This document shows, piece after piece, positions 1 to 5,396 of a stretch of 9,701 nt of DNA (the first letter of the stretch is position 1; the number at the start of each line of letters is the position of its first letter). The position numbers and the translations under genes were made by a program. The stretch comes from Tannerella sp. GTDB taxonomy: Bacteria > Bacteroidota > Bacteroidia > Bacteroidales > Tannerellaceae. The stretch covers positions 1 through 9,701 of the forward strand of contig JAIRXI010000408.1 of the NCBI GenBank assembly GCA_031268395.1, written 5' to 3'. The notes beneath the pieces were generated by a model. It did not search any database. It had not been told where the DNA came from and was given only the letters and a program-made list of their open reading frames with translations.

Positions 1-122
1 CCTTGACCCCTGCATAGAGATAAATGAGATAAGTTATCAGATATTTAATCGGGAGCGTAGCGTCGGAAAAAAATGCTGGACGGTGTTTTTGGAGTTGAGG
101 GAGAAATTTAACCGGAAGGAAT

Positions 123-153
123 TTTGAAGTGTTGGACGAGGGTTGTATCTTTG
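123..153 (+). promoter_or_regulatory. Bacteroidota-type promoter
   Basis: TTTG at 123-126 is followed after 19 bases by TATCTTTG at 146-153, matching the TTTG-N19-TAnnTTTG pattern recognised by the primary sigma factor of Bacteroidota. Transcription would start near 158-161. The -7 box lies inside a short inverted repeat, GAGGG at 138-142 and CCCTC at 154-158, which could be an operator or chance. Upstream, at 1-122, I see nothing recognisable. No protein-coding start follows closely; a hairpin terminator does, so the direct product would be a short RNA or a leader. The box match is seen directly; activity is inferred. Confidence 0.5.
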
Positions 154-161
154 CCCTCCGG

Positions 162-242
162 AAAGCCCGCTAAAACGGCAATTTTTGGCTGTTTTGTTAC
201 TCGTTTGTTACCAGCTATGAGCAAAAGCGGGCTTTTCTTTTT
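162..242 (+). terminator. Hairpin with T-rich tail; possible short RNA
   Basis: AAAGCCCGC at 162-170 pairs perfectly with GCGGGCTTT at 227-235, and the right arm runs into a T-rich tract up to 242. Inside the loop a second stem is possible: AAAACGGC (172-179) with GCTGTTTT (188-195), one G-U pair. The loop also carries two TTTGTTAC copies, at 193-200 and 204-211, 11 bases apart. As the start predicted from the 123-153 promoter falls at the foot of this hairpin, the pair could make an RNA of about 80 bases, or act as an attenuator for what lies downstream. The T tract is on the + side only, so it fits termination of rightward transcription. It could also be a relic of a lost mobile-element gene; no such gene is visible. 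Confidence 0.45.
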
Positions 243-266
243 GTAAATCAACCGAATATAGCCATC

Positions 267-424
267 ACTTAGCTTTTATTCTTGCTTATCTGAAACTTAG
301 GAAATTTCAAGCACCAAGAGTAAGTAGTCAGCGCTCACGCCTTCTGGCGTGGGCTTACTTATTTGGTGCAAAGGTATCCTAAGACCTCAGATAGCAGATA
401 AAGTTAAAGTCCCACGCTTTTTTT
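267..424 (+). other. Long imperfect inverted repeat with alternative terminator fold
   Basis: Nested complementary arms run from 267 to 410: ACTT/AAGT at the base, TATCTGA (287-293) with TCAGATA (387-393), CTTAGGA (296-302) with TCCTAAG (377-383), GCACCAA (311-317) with TTGGTGC (363-369), AGTAAG (319-324) with CTTACT (354-359), and CACGCC (336-341) with GGCGTG (346-351) around a TTCT loop. Small internal loops and an 11-base bulge (325-335) separate the helices. The segment GCGTGGG (347-353) can instead pair with CCCACGC (411-417), which is followed by seven T (418-424), a rightward terminator. The two folds exclude each other. This resembles a cis-acting attenuator, but a miniature inverted-repeat element or a stand-alone RNA would also fit. 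I cannot match it to a named RNA family. Confidence 0.5.
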
Positions 425-425
425 G

Positions 426-523
426 CGTCCATACAGGAGGTGCAACACGGATAAATAATACATAAACTTAACTGATTGTAAATTTAATGTCCATAGAAGG
501 AATGGACGTAAAACAGTAACTGT
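426..523 (+). promoter_or_regulatory. Leader of the fasciclin lipoprotein gene
   Basis: ATGGACG at 502-508 has two possible partners upstream: CGTCCAT at 426-432 (7 bp, distant) and GTCCAT at 489-494 (6 bp, 7-base loop), so only one helix can form at a time. A perfect 5-1-5 palindrome, ACAGT-A-ACTGT, occupies 513-523 directly before the ATG at 525. No AGGAGG-like sequence stands at a useful distance from the start (the one at 436-440 is too far), and no TAnnTTTG box was found between 425 and 524, so transcription may come from further upstream. The pairings are seen; regulation is inferred. Confidence 0.35.
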
Positions 524-524
524 A

Positions 525-2786
525 ATGAAAAGAATGATTTTTTTAGTATCGATTTCTATCGCATTGGCGGTGTGCATGTTTTTTTCCTGTAACAAAAACG
601 ACACGACGCCCGACGAAGAAGAAAAGAAGACAAATGAACAGATGGATGCCATTATTGCCGAACTGCTGCCCGACCAGACGTTGAGCCTGTATACGGCAGC
701 CTTGAAACTGCTGGAGGTTGAAAAGGAGGTTACGGCATTTACGCTGTTTGCGATCGGAAACGAGGCCTTTACGGAGGGGAAAACCCTTTCGCAGGGCGAA
801 TTGAAGCGGCATATCGTGGAAGGCTGCTACACGGTCGAAGACTTGGAACAGCTGACGGAACTGACCGCCCTGAATGGCGACAAACTGACCGTGGAAGTCC
901 CGGCCGCCGACAAAGTGTATGTGAACAATGTCCTTTTGGGCAGTCCAAAAAAAGTGGGTAATAACATGGTCTATACGGTAAGTGAACTTATTCCGGGGTC
1001 CATCGGCGAATCGGACAGGAAAAAAATCGCGTTTGAAATCATGGGATATGATAAAAACCGGTTGCCGGACCATCCGGGCTATCCGGTAGAAAACGCGGAA
1101 ATCAAAATCTATAACGAAGACGGGACGTTGTATGAGAGCCTGCTTGCAGACAGCCAGGGGAAAGCCTCGACACTGGTTTTTAAGGATCAAAAATATTACT
1201 ATGCGGTAGAAAACGATTCGCTGTCCCATGTGTACAGCGGCTGGAGGATTTCCGGAATATTTGCTTCGCAGGAAGAAATAGACCGTGCGCCGAAACAGCC
1301 CGGAAAACCTCCGGTCACGGGAGCGCTTCAATTTGAAGACACCGACGGAGACGGCGTGATTGACAGCAAAGATAAAGCCGAATGGAAATATGCGGGAGCA
1401 TTTGCGGCCGACCGGGAGGCAATCACCGTCTATCTGGTGCCCGAAAGCTTTGAAATCGATTATCCCGTTCAAGTCTACACACATCCGCTGGACAGCCGTG
1501 TGGTTTTCGTCGAGCGGGAAGACGGCGCTTCGATGAATGTTTATGGTACGAAAGACGAAAACGGCCGGCTTGTCTCGGTCGACAGGCTGGCCATTAAAGA
1601 TACGGAAGGAAAGGAAGCCACCATACTGATAAGGGACAGCCGCCCGTCCGTCTATTACCTGCCCGACGGTTTTGTCTGCCAGCTGGACTGGGATTCGCCC
1701 TCTTCGGCCGCCGTCACCATCACCGACCCGACCGGGGAATATGTGCTCTATACCTATATCGACTTTGCCAAACCGCCCGCCGAGTTGAAAAGCGGTCAGG
1801 CCGGAAGGACGCGAACGGCCAAAAGCAGGATCAGGTTCGAGGATATTGACCCGCGCAGCACTCCCCCGTCCTTACGCGCAAACGACGGTGTGATTACCCT
1901 CGCCGGACATCATCTCTATCTCACCAAATGCGGCCTGCCCTATGATCCGCCGCCGACAAGCGACATGGGTGTCATCATGGAAACTGAAACTTTTTCATAC
2001 ATTACCACCCTGGCGCCCGTAAGGGTAAGTGAAGGCGTATACCAGGTCACCGTCCCGTCCGATGCCGTCCCTTCGCCTTTATCCAACCCTGCGGACTTTT
2101 TTAACGGGTTCAATTCCGCAGCCGGTGAGATATGTGAGACGTATGACTGGATGACCGGCAAGGGCGTTATTGCAGGTTCTGAATTTTGTGCAGGAATTTC
2201 TGCGGCATTGCTGGCAAGCCCGTTTTTCGAGACGGTTCCGGCATTTTTCATGGTATGCGAATCTGTTGTATTGTTTACGGAATTTGGATGTGCGTTACAT
2301 GAGCTGGCAGGTACGCATTTACTGGAAGGCGCCGCAAATCTGGTGGACAATTCCGATATGAAAGCCTTGTACAGGCTCGTTCCGTATGTAACGGAAATGT
2401 CCGGGCGTACCTGTGGTTCCCCCCTTTTCGTAGAGCCTTACCTGGGTCTGGACGACCGGGACCTGTCGGTCGACCTGGGCGGAACGCCCAAAATAGACCG
2501 GTTTTATCTCTCTCCGTCTAATCCGGGCGAAGGGGTTAGTTATGAAGCGATAGCCGACGTGTCCTGTATCGCAAAGAACAGTTCCGTTACAATGTCGATC
2601 ATAGGCACGGACGGCTATACGAATACCATCACGGCGGATTTCCCCGACGGGACGTTGAATCAAAAAAGGTGCATATTACTTGTTCCCGGTGCGGAAACCG
2701 GCGTCAGGGATTATTGCAGCATAACGATTAACAGTCCCGACGGCACACAAGTCACCCGAAACGCATCGCTTGTTTTCGGATGGTGA
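525..2786 (+). CDS. Large lipoprotein with N-terminal fasciclin (FAS1) domain
   Basis: This 753-residue protein begins with a lipoprotein signal peptide: a basic start, a hydrophobic core (residues 5-20) and a lipobox ending FFSC, with Cys22 as the lipid site. Acidic residues at 30-33 soon after it suggest export to the outer-membrane surface, as known for Bacteroidota lipoproteins. Residues about 38-159 form a fasciclin domain: TLFAIGNEAF (73-82), LKRHIVEG (93-100), ALNGDKLTV (115-123) and the closing NNMVYTVSELIPGS (146-159). Residues 168-255 look like a carboxypeptidase-regulatory or Cna-B type beta fold. DTDGDGVID at 272-280 is a calcium-loop motif like those in thrombospondin type 3 repeats. 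Residues 300-520 look beta-rich. A hydrophobic, probably helical part with Cys537, Cys555, Cys578 and Cys589 follows, then a likely Ig-like end (655-753) with three cysteines. Beyond the fasciclin domain I recognise no family. A role in adhesion or the cell envelope is inference. ATG at 525 gives a proper signal peptide; Met4 is an alternative. Confidence 0.85.
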   Translation: MKRMIFLVSISIALAVCMFFSCNKNDTTPDEEEKKTNEQMDAIIAELLPDQTLSLYTAALKLLEVEKEVTAFTLFAIGNEAFTEGKTLSQGELKRHIVEGCYTVEDLEQLTELTALNGDKLTVEVPAADKVYVNNVLLGSPKKVGNNMVYTVSELIPGSIGESDRKKIAFEIMGYDKNRLPDHPGYPVENAEIKIYNEDGTLYESLLADSQGKASTLVFKDQKYYYAVENDSLSHVYSGWRISGIFASQEEIDRAPKQPGKPPVTGALQFEDTDGDGVIDSKDKAEWKYAGAFAADREAITVYLVPESFEIDYPVQVYTHPLDSRVVFVEREDGASMNVYGTKDENGRLVSVDRLAIKDTEGKEATILIRDSRPSVYYLPDGFVCQLDWDSPSSAAVTITDPTGEYVLYTYIDFAKPPAELKSGQAGRTRTAKSRIRFEDIDPRSTPPSLRANDGVITLAGHHLYLTKCGLPYDPPPTSDMGVIMETETFSYITTLAPVRVSEGVYQVTVPSDAVPSPLSNPADFFNGFNSAAGEICETYDWMTGKGVIAGSEFCAGISAALLASPFFETVPAFFMVCESVVLFTEFGCALHELAGTHLLEGAANLVDNSDMKALYRLVPYVTEMSGRTCGSPLFVEPYLGLDDRDLSVDLGGTPKIDRFYLSPSNPGEGVSYEAIADVSCIAKNSSVTMSIIGTDGYTNTITADFPDGTLNQKRCILLVPGAETGVRDYCSITINSPDGTQVTRNASLVFGW

Positions 2787-2815
2787 GAATAAAAGCGTGC
2801 AGCCCTGTTTGAAGA

Positions 2816-2849
2816 GGCAACCTCCGTTTCCCCGCAAACGGAGGTTGCC
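2816..2849 (+). terminator. Terminator hairpin after the lipoprotein gene
   Basis: GGCAACCTCCGTTT (2816-2829) and AAACGGAGGTTGCC (2836-2849) form a perfect 14-bp stem with a 6-base loop, beginning 30 bases after the stop codon. There is no long T tract after it (the next bases are CTTCCGG), so efficiency is uncertain. The position and stem strength make termination the simplest reading. Confidence 0.65.
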
Positions 2850-2917
2850 CTTCCGGGGCAGACGCGGAGCCGCAGGCCACTTTCGTAAAAACCTCACTTC
2901 CAGTACCGGAGCGTATC

Positions 2918-3176
2918 GACACCCGATACCGCCCGTTATTGACACCCTATCTCGCTCGAGATAGACACCCTATCACGCTCGAGATCGATACCCTATCACG
3001 CCCGAGATAGATACCCTATCTCGGGCGCTTGATATAGACGCCCTGTCTCGTTCAAGATAGACGCCCTGTCTCGTTCAAGATAGACGCCCTGTCTCGCTCA
3101 AGATAGACGCCCTGTCTCGCCCGAGATAGACGCCCTGTCTCGCCCCCGGCAGTGATACCCTGTACCGGCGGAGAGA
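2918..3176. repeat. Tandem array of a 23-bp partly palindromic unit, about 11 copies
   Basis: Units start at 2918 (degenerate), 2941, 2964, 2987, 3010 (27 bp), 3037, 3060, 3083, 3106, 3129 (25 bp) and 3154 (degenerate). Each begins GAyrCCCTrT, runs through a CTCG- or CACG-type core and mostly ends CGAGATA or CAAGATA. Units at 3037 and 3060 are identical. The core is a dyad: in the first good copy CTATCTCG (2947-2954) and CGAGATAG (2957-2964) flank only two bases. Across the units at 2987 and 3010, CGCCCGAGATAG (2999-3010) and CTATCTCGGGCG (3016-3027) form a 12-bp perfect stem with a 5-base loop. The length is not a multiple of three and no plausible gene crosses it, so it is non-coding. The outer edges share GTACCGG and GTATCGAC (left 2903-2920, right 3162-3186). 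It lies in a 708-base gene-free stretch (2787-3494). Confidence 0.9.
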
Positions 3177-3287
3177 GAGTATCGACGTTCGACGCCGAAA
3201 GGCATGGAGCATTCATTTTCAACTTTTCGGACCGGGCCGAAGCCTGAATCGGACAAGCGTTTTTGGCCAACATTTCCAACTTTTGAT

Positions 3288-3319
3288 CTTGTGCGGGTGT
3301 CATATTTTCTGTACTTTTA
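3288..3319 (+). promoter_or_regulatory. nhaD: Candidate promoter for nhaD
   Basis: CTTG at 3288-3291 is followed after 20 bases by TACTTTTA at 3312-3319. This is one base off the TAnnTTTG -7 box, with a weak -33 box and a slightly long spacer. It would give a leader of roughly 170 bases before the nhaD start. It is the best match I found in the 3180-3490 stretch, but it is weak. Confidence 0.3.
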
Positions 3320-3414
3320 CACCGTTTTCCGGTTGAGCCGGAAAGCAAATTATCCGGTATTCATTAAAAGTCGAAGGTATGACCGCAACAAAGATATATT
3401 TTAGTCGCAACCGT

Positions 3415-3490
3415 CCGTTCTCCCGAACGGGCCGTTCATTCCCAGAAACAGGCCGCTCATTCGCTGTGCCTGCCGGACAGACAGGAGGAG
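3415..3490 (+). promoter_or_regulatory. nhaD: nhaD leader with hairpin, short repeats and strong ribosome binding site
   Basis: CCGTTC (3415-3420) and GAACGG (3425-3430) make a 6-bp stem with a TCCC loop. Two near-identical copies follow: GGCCGTTCATTC (3430-3441) and GGCCGCTCATTC (3451-3462), 21 bases apart. AGGAGG at 3483-3488 lies 6 bases before the ATG at 3495, a textbook Shine-Dalgarno site that is uncommon in Bacteroidota. CCTG (3469-3472) can pair with CAGG (3482-3485), which would cover part of it. The binding site fixes the start; the folding control is speculative. Confidence 0.4.
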
Positions 3491-3494
3491 CGTG

Positions 3495-4784
3495 ATGGAA
3501 GCCGTGTTGATATTGCTGTTTCTGATCGGATACGGCACAATCGCGTTCGAACATGTCCTGAAAGTAAACAAGGCGGGCACGGCATTGTGTATGGGGGCCT
3601 TGTGCTGGACGGCGTATATACTGTTTGCCGGGAGCGGGAGTATGGAAACCGTCCTGGAGCAGATGAACGAAGAACTGAGCAGCATTGCCGGCATTCTTCT
3701 TTTCCTGATCGGGGCGATGACGATCGTCGAGGTGGTGGACGCGCACGACGGATTCCGGCTTATCACCGATGCCATTCATGCCACCGGTAAACGCTCGCTG
3801 CTGTGGATCATCTCACTGATCACCTTTTTCCTGTCGGCCACGCTGGACAATCTTACCACGACGATCGTCATGATGTCGCTGATCGCCAAGCTGGTCGGAA
3901 GCCGCGAAGACAGGCTGATATTTGTTTCCATGGTCGTGATTGCGGCCAATGCCGGAGGCGCCTGGTCGCCGATCGGCGACGTGACAACCACCATGCTGTG
4001 GATGGGTAAACAGATAAGCGCCGGACCGATCGTAGCTCGACTGTTTATCCCCAGCCTGCTGTCGGTACTGGTTCCCTTGACGGCCTTTTCCCTTTCCATG
4101 AAAGGCGCCGTCTCCCCGCCCGCAGACAGCGAAGGCCAACATGCGGTCATGCTGCCCAAACACGTACGCAACATTGTCTTTCTCATGGGCATCGGCATCC
4201 TGCTGTGCGTGCCGGTATTCAAGGCGGTGACCCATCTGCCGCCCTATGTCGGGATGATGCTGGGCGTCGGCATTCTGTGGCTCTATACGGGCATCCTGTA
4301 CCGGAAACATCGCGGCGGACGCCTCAAGGAACGCCTCTCCGTGACACGGGCGCTGCACGAGATCCAGCTGTCCACCATCCTGTTTTTCCTGGGAATTCTT
4401 TTCTGCATCGGTTGCCTGCAGCACGCGGGAATCCTGGCGCACATGGCGCGCTGGCTGGACCGGCTGACGGACAGTCAGAGCGTGATCGTAATGATCATCG
4501 GCTGTGTGTCGTCCGTGATCGACAATGTGCCGCTGGTAGCGGCGGCGCAGGGCATGTACACTTTCCCGACGAATCATTTCTTCTGGGAATTTCTGGCCTA
4601 TGCAGCAGGCACGGGCGGATCCATGCTGATTATCGGATCGGCAGCCGGCGTGGCGGCAATGGGACAGGAGAAAATAAACTTCATCTGGTACCTGAAGCAT
4701 GTGAGCGGCTGGGCGCTGCTGGGATACCTGACCGGTTCCTTCGCCTACATTTTCCTGTACCACCTGATTTATGCCTCCATGTAG
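3495..4784 (+). CDS. nhaD: NhaD-type sodium/proton antiporter
   Basis: This 429-residue inner-membrane protein would exchange cytoplasmic sodium (or lithium) for protons, supporting ion and pH balance. Twelve or thirteen hydrophobic segments span the chain. Motifs typical of NhaD in the ion-transporter superfamily are present: TLDNLTTT (116-123), ANAGGAWSPIGDVTT (151-165), SSVIDNVPLV (339-348) and GTGGSMLIIGSAAGV (372-386). The acidic and polar residues Asp118, Asp162 and Asp343 lie in the usual helix-break regions of the two inverted halves. The length fits the family. The frame stays open to GTG at 3492, but ATG at 3495 has the better spacing from AGGAGG. The gene sits 37 bases before the MmcQ-like gene and could share its transcript. 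A related arsenite or dicarboxylate carrier is less likely, given the motifs. Confidence 0.92.
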   Translation: MEAVLILLFLIGYGTIAFEHVLKVNKAGTALCMGALCWTAYILFAGSGSMETVLEQMNEELSSIAGILLFLIGAMTIVEVVDAHDGFRLITDAIHATGKRSLLWIISLITFFLSATLDNLTTTIVMMSLIAKLVGSREDRLIFVSMVVIAANAGGAWSPIGDVTTTMLWMGKQISAGPIVARLFIPSLLSVLVPLTAFSLSMKGAVSPPADSEGQHAVMLPKHVRNIVFLMGIGILLCVPVFKAVTHLPPYVGMMLGVGILWLYTGILYRKHRGGRLKERLSVTRALHEIQLSTILFFLGILFCIGCLQHAGILAHMARWLDRLTDSQSVIVMIIGCVSSVIDNVPLVAAAQGMYTFPTNHFFWEFLAYAAGTGGSMLIIGSAAGVAAMGQEKINFIWYLKHVSGWALLGYLTGSFAYIFLYHLIYASM

Positions 4785-4821
4785 CTGTCCCGCTAAAAAG
4801 AAAAGCGAAATCATTGAACGC

Positions 4822-5193
4822 ATGAATATAGAAGAACTCCGGGATTACTGTCTGTCGATAAAAGGGTCGGTCGAATGTGTGCCTTTCGATGAAAACACGC
4901 TTGTGTATAAGGTGATGGACAAGATGTTCGCGTATTTTTCACTAAACCCGAAAGACGGCGATTTTTGGGTATCCTTGAAATGCGATCCTGAAAAAAGTAT
5001 CGAACTGCGCGAGCGATATCAGGGAATCAGATACGCCTATCACGCCGGGAAAACGGTGCTTTCGTGGAATGCAGTCTATCTCGAAAGCGACGTGCCGAAC
5101 AGTTTGCTCAAGGAACTGATAGTCCATTCGAGAGATGAAGTTATCCGAAATTTATCCCGAAAGAAACAGTCCGAATATGATCAAATCCCATGA
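4822..5193 (+). CDS. MmcQ/YjbR family protein (DUF419)
   Basis: This 123-residue cytosolic protein matches the small MmcQ/YjbR family, whose fold resembles CyaY and which is often annotated as DNA-binding, though its role is poorly known. Family marks are visible: an N-terminal helix with the LRDYCLSIKGSVE pattern, PFDENTLVYKVMDKMFAYF (21-39), SLKCDPEKSIELRERY (51-66), YAYHAGKTVLSWNAV (71-85) and a C-terminal helix with LIVHSRDEVI (99-108). The frame is open upstream to an ATG at 4771 that would overlap nhaD by 14 bases. However, the extra 17 residues are lysine-rich and unlike the family, and ATG at 4822 gives the usual length. It follows nhaD by 37 bases with no promoter seen between, so an operon is likely. 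Confidence 0.88.
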   Translation: MNIEELRDYCLSIKGSVECVPFDENTLVYKVMDKMFAYFSLNPKDGDFWVSLKCDPEKSIELRERYQGIRYAYHAGKTVLSWNAVYLESDVPNSLLKELIVHSRDEVIRNLSRKKQSEYDQIP

Positions 5194-5240
5194 TTCCGCC
5201 CTTTTGAAACGTCAGGAACAGACGCGCCTGAAAGGCTAAA

Positions 5241-5277
5241 ATCTGCGGAAATCCATTCAATCTGCGTTATCTGCGTG
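5241..5277. repeat. Short CTGCG direct repeats in the spacer
   Basis: ATCTGCGG (5241-5248), AATCTGCGTT (5259-5268) and ATCTGCGTG (5269-5277) are three close copies of an ATCTGCG core. They lie in the 203-base gene-free spacer between the MmcQ-like gene and the ABC-F gene. Similar CTGCG-rich runs occur between genes in many bacteria; I do not know a function. The same spacer also has two weak hairpins, TCAGG/CCTGA (5212-5216, 5227-5231) and TCCCGT/ACGGGA (5290-5295, 5327-5332), with no T tract. Confidence 0.45.
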
Positions 5278-5348
5278 CCCATGTACATCTCCCGTCATTC
5301 ATTCCCTCTCTCCGGAGGCAAATTGCACGGGAAAGCGGGATGGATGCT

Positions 5349-5377
5349 TTTGCAGTCTGCAAATCTTCTTACCTTTG
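5349..5377 (+). promoter_or_regulatory. Promoter of the ABC-F gene
   Basis: TTTG at 5349-5352, a 17-base spacer and TACCTTTG at 5370-5377 match the Bacteroidota promoter pattern. The predicted start lies around 5381-5385, leaving a leader of only about 12-16 bases before the ATG at 5397. This rules out a long attenuator of the kind that controls some ABC-F resistance genes. It also argues against the upstream in-frame ATG at 5340, which precedes the promoter boxes. Confidence 0.65.
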
Positions 5378-5396
5378 TGGCTTCATTGCATGTAAT

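Noticed and set aside
1..122. tRNA or other RNA gene at the left edge
   Set aside because: No cloverleaf, CCA end or conserved T-loop sequence was found.
267..410. Integron attC-like folded recombination site
   Set aside because: It has bulged palindromic form, but I see no integron core sites (GTTRRRY type) at the ends and no integrase or cassette series.
543..1484. A 313-codon minus-strand frame opposite the lipoprotein gene
   Set aside because: It lies wholly within a gene with a clear signal peptide and fasciclin domain; its translation looks like shadow sequence.
2918..3176. CRISPR array
   Set aside because: The units abut directly with no unique spacers of constant length, and no cas gene is in view.
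3052..3348. A 98-codon minus-strand frame through the repeat array
   Set aside because: The repeat length of 23 is not a multiple of three, so frames shift from unit to unit, and the product has no family features.
3389..3396. TATCTTTG promoter box on the minus strand
   Set aside because: No -33 box at the right distance and no gene to its left on that strand.
3813..4823. A 336-codon minus-strand frame opposite nhaD
   Set aside because: It is rich in His, Gln and Asp, as expected from the reverse complement of membrane-protein codons, and nhaD explains the region.
5340..5396. N-terminal extension of the ABC-F protein
   Set aside because: It would start upstream of the promoter boxes at 5349-5377, and the family N-terminus begins at 5397.
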